From contig NZ_CP081964.1 of assembly GCF_019844075.1 (NCBI RefSeq), positions 1,550,001 through 1,614,000 on the forward strand: a stretch of DNA of 64,000 nt, given 5' to 3'. The stretch is from Curtobacterium sp. TC1 (GTDB taxonomy: Bacteria; Actinomycetota; Actinomycetes; Actinomycetales; Microbacteriaceae). Shown piece after piece: positions 57,777 to 64,000 of this stretch (its first letter is position 1; every line of letters starts with the position of its first letter). A program made the position numbers and the translations under genes. The notes beneath the pieces are model-generated. The model was not told the origin of the DNA and did not search any database. It saw only the letters and a program-made list of their open reading frames with translations.

Positions 57777-58669
57777 GCGTCCACGCTCACCAGGTCGTCC
57801 GCCCAGAACGCGGCGATCTGCTCGGCGACCGCCGTGCCCTGGGTGCGGCCGGCCTCCGCCGACGGCGCCTGGGTGGCCAGCGAGAGCGAGTTCGTGCCGA
57901 AGGCTTCCTGGGCGGTGCTGTCGGCCACGACGACCTCGACCGAGCTGCCGCCGGCGCGGAGCGACTCGACCGCGACGTCGAGCCAGGGGCCGACCGGCGA
58001 CGGACCCTCGGGACCGCAGGCGATGACGAGGACACGCTCGTGGCCGGCGGCGGCGTCGGCGTTCGTGCCGGACCGGACCCCGCCGTCGACGTACGGTCGG
58101 CCCTCGATGCCGACGGGCGACCACACGAAGGGCACGGAGCAGCTCGCGGCGACCGCGCGGGGGAGCGGGACGCCGTCGGCCGCGGTCAACAGCCGGAACG
58201 TGCCGTCGGTGGCGTCGACCGCGGTGATCGCGAGCGGCTTGCCCGGCCATTCGGTGGACGGCAGGGTCTCGGCGAAGGTCGCCACGCGTTCGTCGTCGGT
58301 CTGACCGTCGGTGACCTGCTGGGCGGCGAGGCCGAGGCGGGCGCGGGCATCCTGCTCGCCGGTCGCCCCCTCGAGCGCGGCGCCGATCCGCTGCTGGACG
58401 GCGTCGGTGTCGATGGCCGGCGGCTCGACGTAGGTCGTCGGCGCCGGGGTGTGCTGCTGGTCGTACGCCTGCTGTACCGCACCGTTTCGGACGAAGGCCC
58501 CGACGACGCTGCCGGCGCTCGTGCCGACGACGAGGTCTGCTGCGTCGAGGTCGACGCCGGCGTCCTGCAGGGCGGAGAGCACACCGACCTCCCACGCGAT
58601 CCCGGCGACACCACCACCGCCGAGGACGAGGGCTCTGGTTCCGGGTACGGGCGTCGCGACGTCGGTCAT
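57773..58669 (-). CDS. Patatin-like phospholipase
   Basis: A 298-residue lipid acyl hydrolase. The oxyanion loop is ALVLGGGGVAGIAWEVGVL, the nucleophile Ser51 lies in VVGTSAGSVVGAF, and the dyad Asp195 in YVDGGVRSG. All catalytic elements are intact. There is no secretion signal, so it probably acts on host phospholipids or storage lipids. Some patatins are defence effectors, but no CBASS or other sensor genes adjoin it. Its stop overlaps the start of an S9 peptidase gene. Confidence 0.92.
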   Translation of the reverse strand: MTDVATPVPGTRALVLGGGGVAGIAWEVGVLSALQDAGVDLDAADLVVGTSAGSVVGAFVRNGAVQQAYDQQHTPAPTTYVEPPAIDTDAVQQRIGAALEGATGEQDARARLGLAAQQVTDGQTDDERVATFAETLPSTEWPGKPLAITAVDATDGTFRLLTAADGVPLPRAVAASCSVPFVWSPVGIEGRPYVDGGVRSGTNADAAAGHERVLVIACGPEGPSPVGPWLDVAVESLRAGGSSVEVVVADSTAQEAFGTNSLSLATQAPSAEAGRTQGTAVAEQIAAFWADDLVSVDA

Positions 58670-58782
58670 GGGTCCTGCTTACCAGCTGCCGGCGACGCGC
58701 TGGTGGAGACCCGGTCTCGCTGTGGAGAACTGCCCTGTGGACAACTCCGATCGCGTCGGTGGCGTGACCTAGCGTCGTGGTC

Positions 58783-59592
58783 ATGGGGCAACAGCGTTCA
58801 GGACGGGTCGGCACGGTCGGGTGGCCGATCGTGGTGGCGGCCGCGCCCACCGCGGCGTTCCAGCTGCCGAACCTGTTCGTCACTCCGGCGGTCCGACTGT
58901 CGCTCGTCGTGTTCGGGCTCGTCGTGCTGGTCGGTGCCGTGGCGGTGCAGGTGGTCCGGACCCGACGCAGCGACGCTGTGCGGGCGGTGGCCGAGGAGAA
59001 CGCGACCGCGGCGGAGCTCGAACAGTCGACGGCGGTCCGGTACGCGTTCGGCCAGATCGCCACCCGGCTCGTCCGGTTCGCCGAACTGCCCCGTTCCGAG
59101 CGTCACGCCGAACTCTCCGTCGTCGCCGACCGCATCGCCGTGGCCCTGGCGTTCTACCTGCTGCCGAAGGTGCCCGACGTCCGCGCCAACGTGTACCAGC
59201 TGTCCACCGATCTGCGTGCGCTCGAACCGATCGGTCACGGGGGCGCCGGCGACACCGCTGGGGTCTTCCGCGCGGGCACGCCCTACGGCGACCGCAACCT
59301 CGAGTGGGTGCTGGTCGGAGGGTCACCCCGGATCGTCGGCGACCGCTCCGCCGACGTCGATGTCGACCAGGACGTGTCGGGCTTCGAACCGCGGTACTCC
59401 TCGTACGTCTCGGTGGTGATCCGGTCCGACCAGTACTCGTTCGGCATGCTCACCGTCGACTCCCCGGTCCCCGACGCCTTCACCGATCTCGACGCGAAGA
59501 ACATCGCGATGATGGCGTCGTTCATGGCCGTGGCGTTCTCGTTGACCTACTCGTTCCCCGAGCGCGACCGCAATCCAAGGAAAGGCCCGTGA
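58783..59592 (+). CDS. Membrane-anchored protein with GAF-like domain
   Basis: 269 residues from ATG 58783. Two N-terminal helices (GWPIVVAAAPTAAFQL and LSLVVFGLVVLVGAVAVQVV) anchor a cytoplasmic domain whose last part, SFGMLTVDSPVPDAFTDLDA followed by a closing hydrophobic helix, has the layout of a GAF sensor domain. No output domain is attached, so any signal must pass by interaction. The TGA overlaps the ATG of the next small gene. Confidence 0.68.
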   Translation: MGQQRSGRVGTVGWPIVVAAAPTAAFQLPNLFVTPAVRLSLVVFGLVVLVGAVAVQVVRTRRSDAVRAVAEENATAAELEQSTAVRYAFGQIATRLVRFAELPRSERHAELSVVADRIAVALAFYLLPKVPDVRANVYQLSTDLRALEPIGHGGAGDTAGVFRAGTPYGDRNLEWVLVGGSPRIVGDRSADVDVDQDVSGFEPRYSSYVSVVIRSDQYSFGMLTVDSPVPDAFTDLDAKNIAMMASFMAVAFSLTYSFPERDRNPRKGP

Positions 59593-59819
59593 TGCTCACA
59601 CGCTCTGTCGGACGCTCGACGTACGATGCCCTCATGACGACCGTGAACCCTGCTCCGCCGTCGTTCGGGCGTGCCCGGATCTCATCGCCCAACTGGAACG
59701 ACACCACCACCGACGCCGACTACGAAGACCTCGACGTCATCGCCGCCAACCTCGAGCGCGAGCGCGAAGCAGCCCGGATCCGGGTCGCCGCAGCCATCGC
59801 CGCGCGCCTGGGTCGCTGA
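59592..59819 (+). CDS. 75-residue hypothetical protein coupled to the GAF-like gene
   Basis: ATG 59592 overlaps the upstream stop (TGATG) and follows AGGAAAGG at normal spacing; an internal ATG at 59634 would give 61 residues. The polar N-terminal half is followed by an acidic region (TTTDADYEDLDVIAANLERE) and a helical Ala/Arg end. No family is recognised. Possibly an interaction partner of the GAF-like protein. Confidence 0.6.
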   Translation: MLTRSVGRSTYDALMTTVNPAPPSFGRARISSPNWNDTTTDADYEDLDVIAANLEREREAARIRVAAAIAARLGR

Positions 59820-59836
59820 CCCTTCCCGCATCCTCC

Positions 59837-59876
59837 ACGACGAACGGCTCCCACGTGCGTGGGAGCCGTTCGTCGT
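59837..59876. terminator. Near-loopless 40-bp palindrome, bidirectional terminator
   Basis: ACGACGAACGGCTCCCACG and its exact complement are separated only by TG. It stands 17 bp after the plus-strand stop and 13 bp from the minus-strand stop of the quinone reductase gene. Confidence 0.8.
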
Positions 59877-59888
59877 CCGGGTTCGGGG

Positions 59889-60920
59889 CTACTGCGCCTC
59901 GGGCACATCGATCAGCACCTTGCCGACGGTGTCCTGCTCGACGGCGTCGTGCGCGTCCGCGGTGCGGGCGAGGTCGAACCGCGTGAGCGGGAGCCCGGCG
60001 TCCTCGCCGACCGGCAGCACGCCGTCGTGCAGTGCCTCGGTGACGTCCTCGGCCGCGGCTGCCAGTGCTTCGTCGCCGATCGTGTAGAGCAGCAGGAACT
60101 GGTACCGCGCGTTGACGCTCATGTTCGGGCGGATCGGCAGCGAGGCCTCGTCGCCGCCGTTGTTCGCGTAGATCGACACGACGCCGTGGTTCGCGAGCAC
60201 GTCGGCGACCAGGGCGGCGTTCTGTGGGATCGACACCTCGACCACGATGTCGACGCCGTCGGGAGCGATGTCGCGGATGCGAGCCGCGGCGTCGTCCTGC
60301 CGGTAGTTCACGACGTGGTGAGCGCCCGCGGCGGTGGCGAGCGCGGCCTTGTCGTCCGAGCTGATGGTCGTGATCACCGTCGCGCCGGCCCAGCGGGCGA
60401 GCTGGATCGCGGCGTGCCCCACGGCGCCGGCACCGCCAGCGACGAGCACGGTGAAGCCGTCGAGGGATCCGGGGCCGAGTCGCGACGGACCGTCCTCGTG
60501 CGTGGTCAGGGCACGGTGCGCCGTCATCGCCGGCACCCCCAACGAGGCGCCGACGTCGAACGAGATGCCGTCGGGCAGGCGGACCGCGCGGCTCTCCGGC
60601 ACGACGGTGTACTCCTGTGCGGTGCCGGTCGGACGCGAGGCTGCGGCCATGAAGAGCCACACGCGGTCACCGACGGCGAGGTCCTCGACACCCGGGCCGA
60701 CCGCGTCGACGATGCCGGCGCCGTCCTGGTTCGGCGTGATCTCGGGGAACGGCAGGCCGTCGCCGTAGGTGCCGCCGGCCCGGGCCTTCCAGTCGGTCGG
60801 GTTCACGCCGGAGACGACCACGCGGACGCGGACCTCGCCGGCGCCGGGTTCGGGGACGTCCCGCTCGACGAGTTCGAGGACGCTGCTGTCACCGGGCTTC
60901 GTGTAGACGATCGATCGCAT
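59889..60920 (-). CDS. NADPH:quinone reductase-like (MDR family) oxidoreductase
   Basis: A 343-residue zinc-independent medium-chain dehydrogenase/reductase. The N-terminal GroES-like domain has VVSGVNPTDWKARAGG; the Rossmann domain has VLVAGGAGAVGHAAIQLARW, with an AxxGxxG nucleotide loop. ATG 60920 starts the conserved RSIVYTKPGDSS segment; the longer frame runs through a palindromic repeat and was rejected. It probably reduces quinones or enones. It stands alone. Confidence 0.9.
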   Translation of the reverse strand: MRSIVYTKPGDSSVLELVERDVPEPGAGEVRVRVVVSGVNPTDWKARAGGTYGDGLPFPEITPNQDGAGIVDAVGPGVEDLAVGDRVWLFMAAASRPTGTAQEYTVVPESRAVRLPDGISFDVGASLGVPAMTAHRALTTHEDGPSRLGPGSLDGFTVLVAGGAGAVGHAAIQLARWAGATVITTISSDDKAALATAAGAHHVVNYRQDDAAARIRDIAPDGVDIVVEVSIPQNAALVADVLANHGVVSIYANNGGDEASLPIRPNMSVNARYQFLLLYTIGDEALAAAAEDVTEALHDGVLPVGEDAGLPLTRFDLARTADAHDAVEQDTVGKVLIDVPEAQ

Positions 60921-60975
60921 GTCCCCAGGCAACCACTCGCCGCCGTCGGGGATTCCGAGTGTGGGCGTGGCGACG

Positions 60976-61034
60976 CTTCGTGAGCAGGAATGGTCGGGTG
61001 CGCGCTGCCGACCCGACCATTCCTGCTCACGAAG
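60976..61034. repeat. Palindromic repeat, family B copy 2, perfect 24-bp arms
   Basis: The left arm (60976-60999) begins CTTCGTGAGCAGGAATGGTC and pairs without mismatch with 61011-61034 around an 11-base loop. Twenty-one bases of the left arm are identical to the copy at 41410. It lies upstream of the quinone reductase and downstream of the HxlR gene, both on the minus strand. Confidence 0.88.
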
Positions 61035-61090
61035 TGCTCCGCGCCCGTCCGCCCGCGCCCCCGCGCCCGCGCCGCGCCCGCCCGCGCCCG

Positions 61091-61453
61091 TCAGCGCGCG
61101 TCGTACTCCTCGCGCGACACGGCGACGTCGTCCATGTGGGACGTCGCCCACGCCTCGAGCGGCTCGAGCACCCGGCGGAGCGACCGCCCGCGATCGGTCA
61201 GTTCGTACTCGACGTGCGGCGGGATCTCCGGGAACACCGTCCGCGTCACGAGCCCGTCCCGTTCGAGCGCGCGGAGTGTCTGCGTGAGCATCTTCTGCGA
61301 CACGCCCTGTACCCGGTTCGCGATCGCCGAGTACCGTTGCGGCCCGTCGGCGAGGGTGCCGATTGTCAGCACACTCCAGCGGTCGCCGATGCGGTCGAGC
61401 AACTGTCGGCTGGGGCAGTCCGCCGCGTAGGGGCTGTACTCGAGTGCTGACAT
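61091..61453 (-). CDS. HxlR-family winged-helix regulator
   Basis: A 120-residue dimeric regulator. The conserved cysteine is at Cys13 (AADCPSRQLLDRIGDRWSVL), and the winged helix shows YSAIANRVQGVSQKMLTQTL and GLVTRTVFPEIPPHVEYELT. Cys13 is the position used for redox or aldehyde sensing in characterised HxlR/HypR proteins. It is divergent from an NAD(P)-dependent oxidoreductase with a dyad between them, a typical HxlR arrangement. ATG 61453 was chosen at the conserved start. Confidence 0.9.
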   Translation of the reverse strand: MSALEYSPYAADCPSRQLLDRIGDRWSVLTIGTLADGPQRYSAIANRVQGVSQKMLTQTLRALERDGLVTRTVFPEIPPHVEYELTDRGRSLRRVLEPLEAWATSHMDDVAVSREEYDAR

Positions 61454-61506
61454 GCTGGCTTGGCCTCCGTGACGACGGGCTCCGTTACGCACTGTGAGGT
61501 GCCTAC

Positions 61507-61523
61507 TTACTCAAAGAGAGTAA
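61507..61523. promoter_or_regulatory. Candidate HxlR operator
   Basis: TTACTC and GAGTAA are perfect arms around AAAGA, in the A/T-rich centre of the 112-bp divergent gap. The right arm is immediately followed by a likely promoter region for the oxidoreductase. Confidence 0.6.
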
Positions 61524-61565
61524 CTCTTGTACGGTGAGCAGCACCAGCCCCACGAAAGGAACAGC

Positions 61566-62213
61566 ATGACCAGCATCGTCGTCTTCGGAGGCACCGGCTA
61601 CGCCGGCTCCGCCATCACCCGCGAAGCCCTCTCCCGTGGCATCGCCGTCACCGCCGTCGCGCGCGACACGAGCAAGCTCGACGCCGCAGAGGGCCTGACC
61701 CTGGCGCAGGGCGACGCGTTCGACGCCGACTTCGTGGCCGAGGTCACGAAGGACGCCGACGTCATCGTCGTCGCGCTGCACGCGGTCCAGGCCGACGGCA
61801 GTGAGCTCAAGGACAAGTTCCAGCACTTCGTCGACGCTGCCTCCAGCGCCGGTGCGCGGCTCGGCATCGTCGGCGGCGCCGGTTCGCTGCTCGTCGCCGA
61901 GGGTGGTCCGCGCCTGTTCGACTCGGCCGAGTTCCCGGACGCGTTCAAGGGCGAGGCGAAGAGCCACGCGCAGATCCTCGACGCGCTCCGTGCCTCGGAC
62001 ACCGACGTCGACTGGTTCTACGTCAGCCCGGCCGCCGGCTACGGCAGCTACAACCCGGGTGAGCGCCGCGGCACGTACCGCACGACCGACGAGGTCCTGC
62101 TCGCCGACGCCGAGGGCAACTCGGACATCTCCGGTGACGACTTCGGTCTGGCCTTCGTCGACGAGATCGCGAACCCGGCACACCACCAGACGCGCTTCGG
62201 CGTCGCCTACTGA
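61566..62213 (+). CDS. NAD(P)-binding oxidoreductase of the atypical SDR (NmrA-like) type
   Basis: A 215-residue Rossmann-fold protein. The cofactor loop TSIVVFGGTGYAGSAITREA opens the chain, and the core contains VIVVALHAVQADG and YVSPAAGYGSYNPGERRG. It lacks the classical Tyr-x3-Lys pair, as do NmrA- and YwnB-like relatives, so it may be a reductase of small electrophiles or a redox sensor. ATG 61566 follows AAAGGAA. Likely controlled by the divergent HxlR protein. Confidence 0.85.
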   Translation: MTSIVVFGGTGYAGSAITREALSRGIAVTAVARDTSKLDAAEGLTLAQGDAFDADFVAEVTKDADVIVVALHAVQADGSELKDKFQHFVDAASSAGARLGIVGGAGSLLVAEGGPRLFDSAEFPDAFKGEAKSHAQILDALRASDTDVDWFYVSPAAGYGSYNPGERRGTYRTTDEVLLADAEGNSDISGDDFGLAFVDEIANPAHHQTRFGVAY

Positions 62214-62225
62214 GGCAACCGCTCG

Positions 62226-62403
62226 CGGGACGGGACGGGACGGGACGGGACGGGACGCGCGTGGCGGGGTCGCCCCGAGCCTCCCTCCCGCCCGTCCCGG
62301 ACCGCGTCCGCGCCCCGTCGCGGGCATTGCGCCCCTGTGAGTCGGGGCGCGACGCCCGCAACGGGGCGCGACGCGTCCGCGCGCAACCCTCGGGGCGCGA
62401 CGC
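62226..62403. repeat. Simple-sequence and short direct repeats between convergent genes
   Basis: CGGGA is repeated six times in tandem at 62226-62255, and CGGGGCGCGACGC occurs three times (62343, 62362, 62391). There is no gene in 62214-62442. The position between converging genes suits termination, but no clean hairpin is seen. Confidence 0.75.
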
Positions 62404-62442
62404 GTCGGCGCGCAGCGCCTCGGGCTGCGCCCACCCCTCCGC

Positions 62443-63765
62443 TCAGTGCGCGACGATCGCCGGCAGCGGCACGTGGTGGCGCATGCGCACCGCCACGTGC
62501 AGGCCTCCGCGGCGGGCGAGGACGAGCGCGATCACGGCGGCGGCCGCCGCGGGCACCCCACCGGCGACCATCATCCCGACGTGCGCCCCGAAGTGGTCGA
62601 CGACCTGGCCCATGAGCGGCCCGCCGATCGCCTGACCACCGAGCAGCACGAGCACGTAGAGCGACATCACCCGGCCGCGGATCGCCACGTTCGAGGACAG
62701 CTGCACGAGCGAGTTCGACGCGGTCTGGAACAGCAGCTGCGACATCCCGACGGCGACGAGCGCCACGGTGAACGGCGCGATCACGGGGATGGACCCGGAG
62801 ACCACGAGCAGCACCCCGGTCCAGAAGACCCCGCCCACGATGGTCCGGAGCCGCACGACCGCCCGCCGCGTGGAGAGCAGGGCGCCGACGAGTGCGCCGA
62901 TCGCCACGGCGGAGTTGAACACGCCGTACCCGGCGGCGCCGACGTCGTACACCTGGGACGCGAAGGCCGACAGCAGCACGGGCATCGTCAGTGCGAACAC
63001 CGAGAAGAACGCGACGAGGATCACCGGCACGATGATCGTCGGCTTGTTCACGGCGTAGCGGAGCCCCTCGATCAGCTGCCCCTTGCCGCGGGGTGCCGGG
63101 GGCGTCCGGTGCAGCTCCGAGACCTTCAGGAACCCGAGCGTCACGACGACGGCGACGCAGGCGATCGCGTTCACGCCGAACGACCACCCCGCCCCGACGG
63201 CGACGAGCAGTGCGCCGGACAGCGCCGGTCCGATCATGCCGCCCAGCTGGAACACCGACGAGTTCACGCTGATCGCGTTGCGGAGGTGCTGGTGCCCGAC
63301 GATCTCGGTGACGAACACCTGCCGGGCTGGGTTGTCGATCACGGTGACCATGCCGACCAGGAACGCGATCACCCAGATGTGCCAGGCCTCGACGACCCCG
63401 GCCAGCGTCAGCACGGCGAGCAGCGCGGACAGCACCGCGAAGGCGCCCTGCGTGATCATCATCAGCGCGCGCTTCGAGAACCGGTCCACGAGCACCCCGC
63501 CGAGCAGCCCGAACAGCAGCATCGGCGCGAACTGGCAGGCGACGGTGATGCCGACCTGCGCGACCGAGCCGGTCAGCTGCAGGACGAGCCAGTCCTGGGC
63601 GATGCGCTGCATCCACCCGGCGGTCATCGCGACGAGGTTGGTGGCCGTGAACAGCCGGAAGTTCGGCACGGACAGGGCGATGAGGGTGTGCCGCCAGGGC
63701 GGGCGGGTGGCCTGGATCGGGAGTGGTTCGGTGGGCGGGGGGAGGGTCGTCGATGACGCACTCAC
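62443..63765 (-). CDS. MFS transporter (DHA3-like exporter)
   Basis: A 440-residue transporter with about 12 helices, starting at GTG 63765. The inter-helix 2/3 loop has LLGGVLVDRFSKRALMM (the G-x-x-x-D-R motif), and helix 5 carries FQLGGMIGPALSGALLVAVG, the exporter-type motif C. The short AVNKPTIIVPVILVAFFSVF segment opens the second half. The DHA3 branch exports macrolides, siderophores or toxic compounds. A LysR regulator is divergently placed with a shared dyad. Confidence 0.9.
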   Translation of the reverse strand: MSASSTTLPPPTEPLPIQATRPPWRHTLIALSVPNFRLFTATNLVAMTAGWMQRIAQDWLVLQLTGSVAQVGITVACQFAPMLLFGLLGGVLVDRFSKRALMMITQGAFAVLSALLAVLTLAGVVEAWHIWVIAFLVGMVTVIDNPARQVFVTEIVGHQHLRNAISVNSSVFQLGGMIGPALSGALLVAVGAGWSFGVNAIACVAVVVTLGFLKVSELHRTPPAPRGKGQLIEGLRYAVNKPTIIVPVILVAFFSVFALTMPVLLSAFASQVYDVGAAGYGVFNSAVAIGALVGALLSTRRAVVRLRTIVGGVFWTGVLLVVSGSIPVIAPFTVALVAVGMSQLLFQTASNSLVQLSSNVAIRGRVMSLYVLVLLGGQAIGGPLMGQVVDHFGAHVGMMVAGGVPAAAAAVIALVLARRGGLHVAVRMRHHVPLPAIVAH

Positions 63766-63829
63766 GGTGAGGGGTTCTCCGGACGTCGTTGCGGATCTGG
63801 TACCCCAACGAAACTACGTGACCGAGGGC

Positions 63830-63876
63830 CATTCGACACCCCTATGGTGGCTATCAATCCATTGCGATGTCGAATG
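63830..63876. promoter_or_regulatory. LysR-type dyad between MFS and LysR genes
   Basis: CATTCGACA and TGTCGAATG are perfect 9-bp arms 29 bp apart, enclosing A/T-rich sequence with a TATCAAT element. The 146-bp divergent gap contains no other repeat. Confidence 0.6.
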
Positions 63877-63911
63877 ACCGCGCGAACGCCCGCGAACGAA
63901 CGAGGTGCCCC

Positions 63912-64000
63912 GTGCTCGATCCGGTCCTGCTGCAGACCTTCCTCGCCGTCGCCGAGACGCAGAGCTTCACGCAGGCCGGAGCCCGCCTCGGCATCAGTCA
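63912..64000 (+). CDS. LysR-family regulator, 3' end outside window
   Basis: Only the first 29 codons are present, from GTG 63912: LDPVLLQTFLAVAETQSFTQ then AGARLGISQ, the opening of a LysR winged HTH. It is probably the regulator of the divergent MFS exporter. Everything after the first two helices lies beyond the window. Confidence 0.85.
   Translation, partial: MLDPVLLQTFLAVAETQSFTQAGARLGIS

Noticed and set aside
57773..58669. Patatin as a CBASS-type antiviral effector
   Set aside because: There is no cyclase, sensor or E1/E2-like gene nearby; it is coupled to an S9 peptidase instead.

Overview
The window is high-GC chromosomal DNA from an actinobacterium, most likely the family Microbacteriaceae and plausibly Curtobacterium or a close relative. 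This is inferred from gene content, base composition, frequent GTG starts, LAxTG-type cell-wall sorting signals, a bacterial GPP34 protein, a single-chain PutA and split LigD-type NHEJ genes; no marker gene is present to prove it.

Region 1 (1-7930) is a transferred defence cassette with visibly lower GC than the rest. It is one tightly overlapping operon: hsdM (5' end outside the window), hsdS, a TIGR02391/Ymh-type protein with an R-x4-H HEPN-like motif, hsdR, a YgjP-like zinc metallopeptidase, and a broken YobI-like P-loop NTPase. The cassette ends inside the EIIC domain of an N-acetylmuramate PTS transporter gene (murP), which has lost its 3' half. The rest of that operon, murR-murQ, is intact (8648-10538).

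Region 2 (10.6-16.6 kb) holds an NrtR-like regulator divergent from an ADP-ribosylglycohydrolase with two inverted-repeat operators between them, a thioredoxin/DUF4395 pair, a TMEM175-like channel, a DUF1653 protein, and a coupled trio of secreted protein, lipoprotein and membrane protein.

Region 3 (16.6-28 kb) is dominated by two large nucleic-acid enzymes, a TM0106-type RecB-like nuclease/helicase and a SWIM-SNF2 helicase. SseB-like, SDR, GPP34, HNH nuclease and aldo/keto reductase genes lie between them.

Region 4 (28-44 kb) mixes small membrane and lipoproteins, two APC permeases (one coupled to a 35-residue membrane protein), a UDG-superfamily protein, a GT4 glycosyltransferase, a DUF429 protein, a split NHEJ set (LigD polymerase and LigD/LigC-type ligase), an MBL hydrolase, a HicA-HicB toxin-antitoxin pair and an azoreductase.

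Region 5 (44-64 kb) carries two paralogous LAxTG surface proteins, a LysR-putA pair for proline catabolism, a VOC protein, a TetR/thioesterase/acyl-CoA dehydrogenase cluster, an S9 peptidase coupled to a patatin, a quinone reductase, an HxlR/NAD(P)-oxidoreductase pair, an MFS exporter and the start of a divergent LysR gene.

Intergenic gaps are short and unusually rich in long palindromes. One family of about 62 bp occurs three times, and a second with arms of 21-24 bp occurs twice. No tRNA, rRNA, CRISPR array, insertion sequence or prophage module was seen.
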